Of a DNA stretch of 64,000 nucleotides, positions 41,816 to 55,004 are shown one piece after another. Origin of the DNA: Ganoderma boninense. Its lineage: Eukaryota > Basidiomycota > Agaricomycetes > Polyporales > Polyporaceae. The stretch lies in contig CM035315.1 in NCBI GenBank assembly GCA_002900995.3, positions 357,967 through 421,966 on the forward strand, written 5' to 3'. The first letter of the stretch is position 1. Each line of letters begins with the position of its first letter. Under the pieces are notes generated by a model. The model saw nothing but the letters and a program-made list of their open reading frames with translations. It was not told the DNA's origin and ran no database searches. Position numbers and translations under genes: made by a program.

Positions 41816-44800
41816 CTGCCTGTTCTCACAGCGAGCTTCGATTCCGGGAAAGCGGATAGGGACGAGAAGATCAGAGTGCAGGCCAATGCGAGGTGATGGA
41901 GAACAGGGAACCCACGGCAGATTTTTCCGAGGCCCTGCGGGTTTCGAGCGCAACGGCCGCGTCTTCATCAACACGCCGCGGGACGAAGTTGAGGCTTCAT
42001 TCTCAATGTACCTGCAAACCGAATACCGCCAATCGAACATTTCTTTAGTCGTATTCACGGCGCGCCCCTGAGCTGGACAGTTTTGCGCAGTTCGACAGAC
42101 TTGTCGAACACGCGACTCCGGTCTCAGAAGAGTTTTCTGACACGAGGTTGGCCTGCAGTGCGCCACCGGCTGTGAGTTCGCTGCAGGACTCTGCGCATGA
42201 CACCGGTGGCCGTTCCAATGGGGACATCATGGTGGACTAGTGTGTCATCAGAAGCATGATCAGTCGATGATTGGATATAGATGCGGTACGTAACACTGAC
42301 ACTCGCATGCCCACCAAATGGGATGAACAAGGGCCAGGTGAGCCCGGTGAGCCTTCTGCCGCGTGTCCGTCCTACGATTCCCAAAGGAAAGACACTGCTG
42401 CGGCGTATGCCTCCTGTGATCCTCGCCTCGAATACCCGCGACAGGACGATCGCGCGAAGAAGCGGAACACCAGACAACTGGGTTCAAGGAGGACTGGGTT
42501 GAGGTAGCCTGCAGGCTGCCCCCGACGTAAACATTCCCTTTGGGAAAGCGGCCAATGAGGAAGGGCTGCCTGGAAGGATCAGAATCAGCTCACATGGACA
42601 GTCCTCCTACAGCGAAGCCCCCCAGCCCTTGCGAGGGATACAACCCTGCATCGCTAGCCCCGGCTAGAGGATCTGCGCTAGGTCCGAGTATGTACCAGAA
42701 AAAGGCTCCTCCATCTGATGGTTGGAGCTCACGAAATCATCGCGGTCCCTGCGCGCTCCCGATCTTCATGCACTACAAGGTAAGGCCGCGGTGTCTTTGT
42801 GGGTATCAGACTCGTGGTGAGCAGCGACTCATCCACCACGGCCTGGCCTTCAGATCGATGGTACTTCATGATACGATACGGCGTCGTGATTGCGGTCCGA
42901 CATGGAAGATCAGATGACTCGCTTTTTGAGACCTGGAAATCGAGTCAACAGTGGTGTCGCAGTGGCACGATGGAAGAACATTGAATCGAATTCGTCCATG
43001 ATTGCGAAAGAAGGGGATGGGATGACTACATTGACGGCATGGGACGTAAACTTTTGCGAGGGGCAACCGTGTTCGTGTTCTACACACCGCCCATGCGGAA
43101 TGTCGCCGAATAGTGGGATTGGTTCGTTCGCACCCTCCGCTTCCGAAGGGCAACTGCTGACCAGAGACTGAACGTTGTCACGTGCGGCTAGGAGCTAGAC
43201 GCACTGGGTGCTCACCGGCTGGATGAAACAGACGTCCACGTTTTTCGCGGCGACTTCGAGACGAAGTGACCCATGTGGTTACAGAGGAGCCGTACTGTCT
43301 TCGCTTTGCCGAAATGAGACCGCAAACATCTCAGCGGAGATCCAAAACCGAGTGCTAAGTGAGGAAGCGAAAGTATGCTTGGGTGCCCCGACTCCCCGGT
43401 ATTCACCGATCTGCGAGAATCGTGTATCAGCGGATCTCACTCGAACCTCGGTTACACATGGACGCATGCCCAGGCACCAAGGAGCAGATGACACGTGTAC
43501 AGCGGGGCGTTGTGGGGGACAAGTTGGGTCAGGGAGGTCCAGTCGACGGCCCGGAGTAGGTCCTACAACAGGTTTCGGTTCCAACTTATTGCCTACTTTT
43601 ATGGCAGCTTGTCCTTGACACGCCCAGCTCCAGAGAACATACCAAGTCTGACTCGGGCATGCGTATCTGCGCTATGTAAAAATGTGTTCAAGACGCATAT
43701 CCACGATAACAAGCATAGTCTTAGAGGGGGTGCAGGAGAGGACGAAGGAGGGTGAACACCGACTCCATTTCGTCTCATGGGCGTTTAATGGCTTGCCCAA
43801 GGGCGCACGACGCCAGCATGGTATGGCAGCTCGAGGACATTGATTGCTACAGCTGGAAACGTTTACGGGATATGGAACCTAGGTCTGGCAGTTTCTCGCC
43901 ACTACTCTTTCCACCCGACCATTTTTCACAGCCTGCTTCTGGGAGAAACCTCGGCGTCATGCCGTTCCAGTCCCCCGATCCTATTGGCGCTTCCCATTGA
44001 CGTTTCCCGACCCCACTCTTCCTACAGGTTGAAGCGCTGCTCGCCCCACCACCTCGCCAGCGATCCCAGCTCGTGTCATTCAGCTGTGTCGTTATTAACG
44101 TGCCGATGCTGGTTCTACAGGCAGCTCACACTGCCGTTCGCTGCGCATGCTGCCGTTCGTTCTCTTCGCGATCGCCGCCGTCTACAGCCTACGTCCGTGT
44201 ACTGGCGGCATGTTCATGCGCGCGTGGCTCGAAGCCGGTCATAAACTCGTCTGTATCGAGGCCGTCTCCGCATCGAGCCCAACGCCGCCACCAGCAGATA
44301 CGAACATGCATCAGTAGTGCTCTGGCTAGAGATGCAGGTCAAAGCGTGGTGGCAGACATGTCATTTAAGCACGAACCTCCTCGCTGCTCACGGACGTCGT
44401 CCGAGTTAAGTTATTCCAGCAGTGCGCCAAAAGGCCGTTCCTGGAGGGAGTGTGGCGCGTTGTAAAGATCAATGTTGGCATCTAGACTCGTTCGGGTCCT
44501 GACCTTGAGCCTCTGGCGCAGACGCCGTCCTCGTCAAAGTAACGTGTCAGTAGCCGTCTGGATGTCCAGGTGCTGTCGAGTTCTCACATGTAGGTACCAA
44601 GCTTGTCAATGCCTTCACAGCCTTTGGTCGCGATCCTTACATCGGCTGTCTTCGAAGACTTCAGGTTGCGGCAAGCATTCATTGAGGTGGATGTTGATGC
44701 GACCTCATTCACGAGTCTCCGTTGTGACTCCCTCAGAGCCAAAGGAGAACTCGCAAGGACAGATGTGGGAAGAGTAGCTTGTCGGGGAGAGACGCGAGGG

Positions 44801-46715
44801 CAGTCTGGAAGGCAGGAAGCCGAGCGACGGGGTTTAACTGGTGAGCGTGGACGCGTGGATCGTTTGGATGAGGCTGGAGAAATGATGGTAATCCAGTAGA
44901 GCGCAGAAAGCAGTAGGACAAACGTATAGGACTCGCCATGTCTGACTTTTACAGCCATCGTGGCTTGTTTGGAGGCATGTCGCCCGCGAGGCAACGCGCT
45001 AGAAATCTACGGTGCTGACGTCAGAAATACGTCTCGACTCGTGAGAGCGCACTTACAAGGAGGAGGACGAGGAGAAGGAGTTTGAGATCATAGCAACAAC
45101 CGGAGCAGGGGAGGAGTGCGCCGGAAACGAACATCGAGGTCTGTGAGAGAGAGAGGAGAGGAGAGAGAGAAGGGGGGTGACTGAGGAAGCATCGTCGCGG
45201 GGGCATCCATGGGCGTCTAACCGGACACTGCTTTTCCCACACCATGATCTCTTCCCCTCCGTCCCTGCAAAGTTTTGCTAGGTACGACAACACGCCGAGA
45301 AGAGCCCTGAAGCTCGAACGCTAATCTCTAGTTCTTTCGTGGTAGGTGTCGCGATACATGGATATATGTAATGATATGTACACACGCTGATGAGCTCCCT
45401 TCTCTCTCCGCCACATGCATTCCCCTCATTTCTGTCAGCGTTCACTTCCTGCTGTCTCCGACCGCGACCGTTGTGCCAACTGAAGTTGAGGTCCATCGCG
45501 GTACATCCCGGGGAGATGCAAAGGCGGAGGAGTTGAAGATGAGGGCCAGGAAGCAGAGCGGGGACTCGGACTTCCAGTAAGTTTCTCGCGCTGCACTCGA
45601 AGATACGGGGGCTAGACCGTTTCTGCTTCTCACACCTTACACCGTCCCCTTTGGCGACTTGTTGTCGCAACGCGTTATGTCCCCTTGTTATGGTCACCGC
45701 TTTTCGCTATCCAAACCGTTCGCTGCAGCCCGAACGAGGCCGTTCAATGTCCCTTCGACCGTGCCGCGACTGTCAGCTGCGCCCACCGCAAGCCTGCGAC
45801 CCCGCGACCCCTTCGTTCTCTCCCTTGCTCTGGGTCTATTGTCCTCCCAGGTATTGCGAGCAACTCTCTGCGTCGATATCGGCACCTGGATCGGCAGCGA
45901 TGGACGGCCTGGGGAGGAGCGACACGATGATGGTTTGCCCGTACGTCAAATCGATTCCATAACACATCGTTTTCTCTGACGTAGGTCGACCTTTCCGCTG
46001 TGGCTAGCTGTTCCTCGTCTCTCCCTCTTGTCTGACCTCGAACATTGATCTTGCACCCCCCTCTCAGGAATGTACTCACCTCTCCCGGTCCATCATTTCC
46101 TCATCCAACTCCTGAGACTGCTCCGGGACGAGAGAGACAGGGCGCGCCTGACCCGGCGTCCGTGACCGCGACCAAACGGAGGCGAGCTCTAAGACAGCGG
46201 CTCAACATCGATTCCTATCTATTTTCTTGTTGTGTGTATCGATATGTACCATTCTCCTACGGCCTAGTGCAATGGTTCTAACGATCAACTACTCAGGTCT
46301 CCAAGTCCTCAAACCCTCCTCCGCTCACTGCATCACCTTTCCTTCAACGATCGCTGGTCTCTGGTCGCAGGCGCATCAGGCTACGTCCTTTTAGATCCCG
46401 ATTCGATGAGTGCATGATCACTCAAAGCTTCCATACGCGACCAACAAGAGAACCACGGCGGTGAGAGCTTTTGGGTGGCGTGCTGAATCTTACTGGGACA
46501 ACGGAGGTCCGTAGTACATTGGCATCGCCTGCGGCGGTCTTCGCTGATACCTGACTTCTTCTTTGAGAATGAAGCTCAATAGCGGCAGCTGGGTTCCGAT
46601 GGGAACACGAGAGAGAGAGGCGGTTAGCTCGTTGTGTCTGCCCGGATCTTCCTTTTCTTCCACCTTTTCCACTGGATCGATTTATCTTCTGCATCCTCCC
46701 CGTTCGTTTTCTTCA
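41816..46715. repeat. Left arm of the 4.9 kb inverted duplication
   Basis: The sequence reappears in reverse complement at about 55005-59942, almost identical by eye, with scattered substitutions and indels (for example in the GAGAGA tract near 45140-45180). The outer end reads CTGTTCTCACAGCG (left) and the inner end CATCCTCCCCGTTC. The ends do not form terminal inverted repeats and no target duplication was seen, so it is treated as a segmental duplication rather than a transposon. Content is broken coding-like sequence: phrases such as W-D-D-Y-I-D-G-M-G-R-K-L-L-R-G-A and L-S-E-E-A-K-V-C-L-G-A-P-T-P occur in shifting frames. I cannot name a family. Confidence 0.85.
46381..46491 (-). pseudogene. 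Fragment resembling the last exon of the spacer gene (left arm)
   Basis: Minus-strand reading K-I-Q-H-A-T ... M-E-A-L-S-D-H-A-L then stop. The gene at 49940-50733 has K-I-Q-R-N-V-T ... M-E-A-L-S-D-A-E-H in its last exon, also starting right after an AG acceptor and ending soon after. 19 bases around ATGGAAGCTTTGAGTGAT are identical. This suggests that the arm holds a shortened paralogue. Confidence 0.4.
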
Positions 46716-46866
46716 AGGAATCCTTTATGACACTCGCGCTGTAATTCATGCACTCGACTTTTTCCCGTCGCCGAGGGCGCCATCCTGGTGACTCACTGCG
46801 GGCCAATCTGGCCTCCAATGCCACAAGGCGATCACCTCGTGACTTTTCCCAAGTCCTGACTATCTA

Positions 46867-47469
46867 TTAGCCGCGGCAACCCCAAGGTGAGGTAGATTTA
46901 TTGCGGCGTATCTGCCGTCTCCTGTTGTAGGTTGATGCAGTCCTTTGCAACGCTGAACATTTCCCGCATCTCCTTCGAGGCTTCTGCCCGCTTCGTTGTC
47001 CGTGGTGATACCGCCAATACTGTCCCTGCCTTGCTGTGATGCGGCGCCGCAACGTTATAACTCGGGATATGTCCCGCTGCTGCTGGGTAGGCCAGTTATG
47101 CACTTGCCACATCGTTCTACCCTTGGGTGGCGCAACCTTCCGTTGAACCAGTTGGGAACATTCATTGCAGCCCATCTATCACCCCCCTAATGTGTCGACT
47201 GTTTAGTTGAATTTGCCTTCATGTTTGAGAAGGTATCGATCGCACAGTTTCCCAAGACCTTTATTGGAGCCGCAAACGCTGTGCACCATGGGAAGCTGGC
47301 GGACGTTGCGGTGCGAGGCTTGGCGTAATCGTATTATCACCGCGCTGGTCATCAGCTCCGAGGAGGGCGGAGGCGAGGATAATATTGAGGCTTGAGGGTG
47401 CCAAGGGTCGTGGTGTTCAGGGTCGTCGAGGAAGGATTCGAGCGCTTTACAACGGCCGCAGTTCGCCAC
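46867..47469 (-). pseudogene. Possible relic of a large fungal protein
   Basis: Two minus-strand pieces, C-G-R-C-K-A-L-E-S-F-L-D-D-P-E (near 47430-47460) and M-G-C-N-E-C-S-Q-L-V-Q (near 47145-47175), resemble Cys-pair segments I associate with long uncharacterised Agaricomycete proteins, but in swapped order and without continuous frames. The link is from memory and weak. There is no complete gene. Confidence 0.25.
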
Positions 47470-47538
47470 CCCTTGCGGAAGCGCGGAGAGTCTCCCGTCA
47501 TATACGCCGAAGTTCCTAGTCTCTGATATCCAGACAAC

Positions 47539-48407
47539 ATGCCCAGGACTTCCCGGGTACAGTTCGCCCGATCTGTGAGGATCGTCCAGTTCAGGAGCGC
47601 CTGTGGCAGTAACTCGCCTCGAAGCTCGACTACTACATCAGTACCTCCCCATACTATTCTCCCATCTGAACCTGTAGCTCCTTCCGACTTCTTTCTCCAA
47701 GCTCTCCTCGCGCCGGTCGCGAACGACCATGTGTCTTCTGCGGATGTTGGAGCAGAGGTGCCGGTGACCTTGACGCTATATGCTGAATTCGAAGTTACAA
47801 TGGTACGTGTCTTGGGAGCCCGTTACTTTGTGTTCATGCTTACCTGGACGTCTAGAATACGAACCAAAGGGAGTACATGCGTCCTGTAACTCATACGTTG
47901 GTCGCCCGAGTCGAAACTCCTCTCCTCGGTCATGGATGCCACAGTGCGCGCCTAGATTCATGGACAGGGCACGACATGTCCGACTCGGCCAAGCCATCGT
48001 GGCTGGTGTTCCTGTCCTCGAGGCCTGCAAGCCCCATTCAATTCACCCCTACCTTGGAATCGCTCCACAGTATCATCAGTGCCATCGACGCACGACTTGA
48101 ACGACGTCAGGGCGGCGTCTGGTGGTCTCTCCTGAGATTTCTCAATAACATCAAGGTAACGTTCAGCTTCTCAATTTGCGTGCATGCCAAGCTCTGAATA
48201 TGTGCACTTCAGGAGGCGCATCGTTTAGACCATGCCTCAGCTGATAACCTACAAGGCTTTCACCCTCCCGCTCGCCCCTGCGTTCGCCCTCATTCCCGAT
48301 CTCGTCAATCAGTCATGACAGCTGTAGTTGACTCCATAAGTGCCCTCCAGATGACGGAGTTGGAGGGTAATGCGGCGCAAGACACGATTAACGACGAGGA
48401 GGTTTAA
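47539..48407 (+). CDS. Unidentified 252-residue protein in the palindrome spacer
   Basis: Three exons (47539-47802, 47856-48155 and 48213-48407) join with no phase conflict; both introns are 53-57 bases with GTACGT..TAG and GTAACG..CAG ends. The protein begins M-P-R-T-S-R-V-Q-F-A-R-S-V-R, has a middle region with W-S-L-L-R-F-L-N-N-I-K, and ends in an acidic D-T-I-N-D-E-E-V. No signal peptide or membrane segment is apparent. I recognise no family. Clean splicing over three exons is the main evidence that it is a real gene. It converges with the next gene, with 1.5 kb between their ends. Confidence 0.65.
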
Positions 48408-49939
48408 ATTGAGGTTGCATGAGATGACTTCTGAGCCCATACTGCTCTCGGAAAGGAACTTTTTATGTACAATCGTGCTGTCTGTCATGGGGGTGGGGAT
48501 GGAGAAAACCGAACGAACGAAGAGCGAGATAGACTCAATTATTTGCCGCGGTCATTTGCCTTTGGCTCTCCGGCCGTCCTGTCGCCAACGACTGGCATCT
48601 CGCGGTCTTGGTCTGACACATACAGATAACCGACGGGAGTGGCGGGTCCGGGTCCTACTTACTCAGCAAGGTGTGCAAAGCGCAAATCAGGCCGTTAGAT
48701 CTTCCCACGCAGACATGTGATAGATGGAGTTGCCAAAAGCGGCGGTCAGGTACCAGTGGGCTGAAATTCTGGTCCGCTAATCCTCCAACGTTGAACGTTG
48801 TATGTTGGGTGTCCAGCTGATGCCCCACGGATACCATGAAAGTTCCAGAAGAGCCATTGCCTTAGAGTAAGGGAGTAGGTTGAGTATATGGGTCGTATGG
48901 CAGCTTTAGAGAAAAATCTCATCTCTCGTAAACGATGACAACCATCTGAATTGGCCGTGGCCGGGCCCGCATCTAGAACTTGCGACCACTGGGGCGAGAG
49001 ATGGTTACGTTCTGTATGTTTGAGCAGCATGGATCCGGTGTTTTGTTAGCGGAAGCGCCGAAGTTGATGGCGAATCTGTGGTAGTTTGTGGGCGTCCGCG
49101 ATGGATCTCCGCATAGGAAGTCGCGGAGTATGAGTATACTACCAGCCGCGGAGTCGGAAACAATTCCACAACTTCGCTAACAGGGGTTCGGCGGCACCTT
49201 CCCGGGGATCGTTCGGGATGCTGTGGCTGGAGTGGTCAAAGTGCTGGTCCTGGCTGTATATCTAGGGGCCGTAGTGCAGATCCCGAGCGAATCCATGCAC
49301 TCGGGTCACATGGTCCCACTATAGCCCATCTTGTCGCGCGCGCTGTTTCGTAGTGTTGACCTCGTCGACAACGATCTCCTGTCTTACCTGACAAGGGATG
49401 GCTTGGACCGCCGGGTGCTTATTGCGCGCTCAACTCGAGCGCAACACTTGTGTTGATGAACGCAAAGCGTCAGCGAAAGTTGAGTACGGTTGAAAGGCGA
49501 GCGCCACCCACGTGTTTGTATTCCAACCTGCACCGGCGTCCATTGTGGTTCAGCTCGTTATGAAGTCCCTACTGCTCCAAAAAAGTGCGTGCCCCGACGC
49601 TGTCCCATAATACTAAGTCCTAACACTGCCATGATACACGCACCTTGCACTGAGGCTTCTGTAGGGACATCCTCCCCACGGCACTTGCGGTGCGTGAGGA
49701 GGGCCGCGAGGGTGGGGCAGTTGTCCTCGCTGACGACGGTGCTTGGTGTCCCTTCCGAGGAGCCGTCGAGACCGTGGCTTGCTGAGGTCAAGGGAGTACT
49801 ACGGCAGTTTGTTATATTGCACCTGATCTAAGAAGGGGCTGAAACAGTCTATTCAGTACTAGGATCTGGTCGAAGGAACGTCAGCCAACCCGATTTGGAA
49901 TTCGCCCTAAAGCAACGCAATACGCCTAGCGGTGTCGTG
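48408..49939. other. Region between two convergent genes
   Basis: Short ORFs only (up to 116 codons), with no motifs. No repeat or RNA gene was recognised. Confidence 0.5.
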
Positions 49940-50733
49940 CTAGTTTTCTGTGTACAGTAGTCGTTGATACAAATGCTCTGCATCACTCAAAGCTTCCATA
50001 TTAACCCATGATCCTTCCACCCTAGCCGCCACGCTCTCCACATTGCGCAAGGTCGGCCGAGGGTATAGCCGAGGACGGATGGACCTAACCTCTCGTGTCA
50101 CATTACGCTGAATTTTCTAGATAGAGTTATCACGGATAAGAACCAGTAAGCAGCAAAGGGACAACATACCAGGAACGTATCCAAATACTTGATAAGTGCC
50201 AACCGTAGCAAGCCCAGAACCTCACGTCTTGGTGACGAGGTATACGACCACTGCCACGCATGCCTTCGAAGCCAGTCCCCAGAGCACGACAATTGCAAGG
50301 GCAAGTCCCTAGTTGCCAGGACACGCGATACCCAGAGAGGAGCCTCTGGAGCCTCAACGTCATTGCCGATGAAAGAATCGAAACGCAGGACGAGAGGCTG
50401 CATTGGTAGTAGGGGGTGCACCGAAACGAAGAGGGTGCGAGAGGTTGGATCTTGAAAAAGGCCTTCAACGGGATTCTACAACGTGTAAGGATACCAGCGT
50501 TAACATTCCAGGGAAAAGGCATAACTTACCGACGTCTTCTCCACAAAAAAGCACAACGTTACCCGTAGTCCGAATGGCTCCATGCCAGATGCGGTACCCT
50601 CCGGAGCATCCAGTATATCTTGAAGGAATTCATCTTGAGTGGTTACGGGAGCCCGCGGTCGCAAGAGTCGTGCAGATGCTAGGTCAGAGGGACGAGGAGC
50701 GGCGTGGTTCCGGATTGACCGGATTGGGGGCAT
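49940..50733 (-). CDS. Unidentified 228-residue protein in the palindrome spacer
   Basis: Exons 50530-50733, 50170-50475 and 49940-50116 all splice in phase 0 (introns GTAAGT..TAG and GTATGT..TAG, 53-54 bases). The start at 50733 (M-P-P-I-R-S-I-R-N-H-A) is the first ATG of the frame. The central part is rich in L, P and W (P-L-L-P-M-Q-P-L-V-L-R-F-D-S-F; W-L-R-R-H-A-W-Q-W-S-Y). The C-terminus is basic, then ends M-E-A-L-S-D-A-E-H-L-Y-Q-R-L-L-Y-T-E-N. No domain was recognised. A shortened copy of its last exon seems to be present in both palindrome arms. Confidence 0.7.
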
Positions 50734-51454
50734 AGTTAGGAACGGGAATCCGAGCAGGGAGGTTACTAGAGCCAAGGTAGATGATTATCATATAGCCAGA
50801 GCGAAGTGAAACCAGAAAGGAGAAAAGACATCGCCGCTGAGCCAATAGAAAGGTATTCGGGCCCGGGAGCGACTCGCACTGGTGGTTGGATAAACGGGAC
50901 CCCTGCAGGCCTGAAGCTCAAGGTTAGCCGATTGTTCAGATCTAGATCCTTAGACGCCCATTGGGCTGGACACCCACGCGATCTTCCAAATGAGTCACAG
51001 TCGATAGTCCCCCGAAGTCTTTCGTCATCCTAGCGGCACGAAAATAATTTGTGGCAGGAAAGAATAATCGCATTCAAATACATTTCCCGCGAGTAGTACA
51101 ACAAAAGTAATTGTAACTACGCCAACAATCAAAGTCAGGCCAGGAACGTCCGCGGCGCTGAAAGAGTGTAACCTCATAGCCTCCATACTGGAAGTGAGAG
51201 GATGGAAAGACAGGCAGCGACGGAGCGGCGACAGCAGACAGGTCGGCAATTGCCAGAGCTACCAAACGACCCCGGTCTCGCAGGTGCCGTTGACAAGGTG
51301 CAGCCCTGACGAGGAGTGCGGCAAATGTCCAAGGATGGGTTCCCCCAAGCCGAGGACGCTGGGCACATACACCATGAGGGTGCAGACCAAGCGCCGGTGT
51401 GAGTGATGCACGACCATAGCGCAGCCGCCGACAACATCCACGACAACGGCAGTC
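50734..51454. other. Spacer sequence with a possible membrane-protein relic
   Basis: On the minus strand a hydrophobic phrase (L-T-L-I-V-G-V-V-T-I-T-F-V-V-L-L-A-G-N-V) near 51070-51130 and L-M-V-Y-V-P-S-V-L-G-L near 51370 look like pieces of a membrane protein. A stop separates them and no full gene can be built. Confidence 0.35.
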
Positions 51455-52035
51455 ACGATGATAGGCAGCCCAATCGCCATGACAATAGCGGCCGTGAACG
51501 GGACGACAGCAGCAGGCAGCGACGACGACGGCCATGGCAACAGCAGCAGCGACGACGACAGCGGCAGCCGCGGCGGTAACGCCGACGATTGCAACGGCAG
51601 CCGCAACGACGACCGCAACGCTGATCGCAACGACGACGTCGACAACGACGAGTGCAACGACAACGACAGCCACAGTCGCGACCACGACCACACCAGCCAC
51701 GATGACCCCTACCACGACGATGGCCACAACCACGACCACGACCACGACGACTGCGACGATAGCGACAGCGACGGCGAGGACGGCAGCGACGGCGAGGACG
51801 GCAGCGACGACGAGGACGGCAGCGACGGCGAGGACGGCAGCGACGACGAGGACGGCAGCTACGACGAGGACAGCAGCGACGACGAGGACGGCAGCGACGA
51901 CGAGGACAGCAGCGACGACGAGGACAGCAGCGACGACGAGGACGATGGTAGCGACAATGAGGACGACGACTGAGACGACTGGGACGACGACAGCGACAGC
52001 GACGACGAGGACTACAGCCCCGACGACGACAGTGT
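51455..52035. repeat. GAC/GAG-rich minisatellite with an 18-bp core unit
   Basis: Triplet-rich DNA. From about 51768 to 51950 it is an 18-bp tandem repeat, GACGRCGAGGACGGCAGC type, about ten units. One plus frame reads (S-D-D/G-E-D-G/S)n, another Ala/Thr repeats, and the minus frame reads Val/Ala repeats in an ORF of 328 codons. All of these follow from the repeat itself, so I call no gene. Confidence 0.85.
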
Positions 52036-55004
52036 AGCGGCCACCGACGAGTCGCCCCATGACCTCATTGTGACGGCCAAGCAGTCAACGAAGGGGGTGC
52101 GGCATTGAGTCCTGAAGGAGAAGAGGAGGGACATGGCATTAATATGTGGTTCAGCCGGTAGGGATACGATATTCTCACGCGCCCGTCAACTTCGCAATTT
52201 TCCACTTAATCATGTCCTCCCGCGATCGGCAGCAGGGATGACAGGCGGCAAGGCGGTGTCTGGGCGTGAGATCAGCGCGAGACTGGCAGAGACATTGGCA
52301 AGAAACGCTGAGCCGTTTCCCCGTAAGAAACTTCGAGGGCGACAAAAGACACGCTGGCAAGGTCCTCCTCCATAGCTCGGGCGAGTGGGATGTCGCCACC
52401 CAAGTAAGCCAGGACAGATGCAGGATGACCAGGAACACGAGCGAAGCCCGGCAGAGTGCGAAATGCAGCCTTCCAAATCCAGTGGTAGACTTAGTCAGCA
52501 CTGTTCCTCTGCCATCGTGGCAGCAACTTGGACGTCTCCGAAGGCCTCAGTGCTCTACATGTCCCTTTTCTGCTCTTTCGCGGTCCAGATGCGAGACGGC
52601 TGAGAATAGCACCAACCTTTTGATCAAGCGAAGACTTATCTTAATAAACCCACTGAGTCTGTGGGCAGGATTTTAAGGTTCGTCTGTCTCCGTCCTGCGA
52701 AACTCCTGCTTCAAGGCTTGCGCCAAGTCCCTTACGCGTATTTTCTCTCTAGGTTTACAACTAACCTTGTCAAATGATACGATCGCGTACGTTTTAGATC
52801 ATTTATATGGGCTTCTTCATTCCAAAGACACCTTGTATGTTAATACTCTGCCTTTGTCGTCGTGTAGCCGATCCATTTCGTGCCACTCGTGTATTAGAAC
52901 CTATCAGTTTTTGCAATCTTTCCGCGCATTGATTCCACCCTCGCTGGACCGCATCTGTGGGCCAGGATGAATTTCAACCGTTTTGAAAGGTGTTTGACCC
53001 GATTTTCAGGCAGACAACAATATGAGCATCGTAGAGCGGAGCTACGAACTGGGGGAGTAGCGTTGTAACAAGCCCTCATCAGTGAGTCCCTGTCCAGCCT
53101 GGTCGTAGTAAGCTCTCTCGACGTCTTCCTCAAAGTCAGACCTATGCTCATGCCTTGGAGTAGGAAACAGACGGGCTGCTGTCGGCCACCGAAGCGATGA
53201 TGAGCAATTTGCTCTGGCGCATGCGTAAGGGAGGTCAGTCTTCTTCGCACACTTCCTTCATTGCTTCTCACCGTGCTGGAGACTGTAGAAGGACGGACAC
53301 AGGCCGGCCACAACGCGCGCAGACTTCGAAAAAATCGAGGCCGTCGCTCGATTTGTCTCGTGAATATATGACCTCTCCCTCCACCTCTTTCCGGCTCGTC
53401 TTTTGTCCCTGCTCATGGCTTGTCGGGACAATGACAATCGTGCTGACGGTTCTAGGGGGGTCCAGCTAAATGCGAAGCGAAGCGAAACTGTGGCTCCGGC
53501 GGAGATCGCGATGCGAAACCATGGGCGCTGGAAATTCGAGCGGGACCACCCCCAGACCCTTCCCAGACATACTTCCCATGGACCCTGACCGGAGGCGCTC
53601 GTCATCGCGCTTGAAGTACGGCGCAAAGCCTCCTCCCTGGACCATTTGTCAAACCCTCCGCCGCCGTCGCACTTCGGGATTCATTGCCATTCGTTCTGAT
53701 GCCCGCCTTCGAGGTGTCCCAGGCTGACTACCAGGTGAACCCTCCATACGTCCGCGATGACCGGAACGCAGACTCATAACCGCGAGTTGCAGATATTATC
53801 ATCAATATTTAAAATTGGGAACAATGCCCGATACGAACTAAGCTGGGTCGATTTTGTGAAGGTATGCCTTGACGACAGTGCTCCAGCACGAAAAATGCAG
53901 AGTATGGCACTCTGCCAGCCTCACCACCCTGCGGAGTCGTTTATTGTGGGATCCGCTGACACCGCGATAGGTTATGGGCCACCTAGGATATTCATATGGA
54001 CCGGGAGGGCACAAAGGAAAGGGCAAGACTTCAGGCAGTCGATGTCAATTCGTATCCGAAAGAGATGGGTCTATCATTAAGTTTCACGTTGTGAGTTTCC
54101 AACATGTTTGGTAGGGTCTCGCCTTCTAATGCGCCTCCTTCAGCCCCACGAGAAGAAGATGGATCCGTATAAGCAGGATGAGTAAGTGATGTCCTCCTCA
54201 GTGGATCTAGGAAATAACATGTCTTCCGATGCGCAGCGTGAAAAGGGAGTTAGAGAGGAATCTGGGATGGACTGAAAGTTCATTTGTAATCACCTGAGTC
54301 GCATAGGGCCAGACGGCGTCGAGGACATTGACAATGCGAGTCTTCAAGTACTTGTAAAAATCATTTTCAATCGTGTATAGTATACATCCACTCTCATAAT
54401 CAATTTCATGGGGCAAAGGAGGAAAGCTTGTCTAAGGCGTGCAGTCGTTGGATAGCTGGAACGCATGAGAGCCGGGCTACTCGGGGGCCCAATCCTAGCG
54501 ACTCGGACGCCACGAAGACGTACACACTGAATGAATTGCGAGTCATTCATCTCCTCATCCCCTAACAGGCGTTTGTCACATAAAACCTCCCACCGCACAG
54601 CGCATCAATCCTTGCATAGAATTAGCGCTAGTGGAGCAGCGGGTTTTAAGGCTGGGGTTCCGTATGCACCGCCACTGGATAGCACTGTCGATCCTGGTGT
54701 AAGATAAAGCGATTATCCTCTTGATTGACTCTTCGGCGGTAAGTACTCGACTACCGCGGCTGCCGCGGCAGACAATGCTGACGAATCCCGATGGGTTGAC
54801 AGCAAGCGCCCGAAGTGTCCGATCAGGGCAAGCAGATAGGAAGGAGGGTATGCACGTCCTGAGCAAACTGGACGACATGGATGTCTGTGGCGACAAAGTG
54901 TGCGGAAGAATGACTTGCAACGACGATGGAGGAGAGTACAGGAGTAATTAGGGGTGAAGAGTAAACAGAGATATAGTACTGCAAAGAATCAGGACATATG
55001 CGAG
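52036..55004. other. Rest of the palindrome spacer
   Basis: Frames up to 139 codons occur on both strands without recognised domains. A plus-strand run near 53757-53860 (N-N-A-R-Y-E-L-S-W-V-D-F-V-K, then a GTATGC donor) resembles the start of a small fungal domain of unknown function, but the continuation could not be confirmed. No other structure was seen. Confidence 0.4.

Noticed and set aside
41816..46715. 4.9 kb arm as a transposon
   Set aside because: No terminal repeats, no target duplication and no transposase or RT motifs were found at or within the arm.
51074..52060. 328-codon minus-strand ORF rich in Val and Ala, and Asp/Ser or Ala/Thr ORFs on plus
   Set aside because: All come from the 18-bp minisatellite, which is open in several frames at once. 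No splice sites or domains support a gene.
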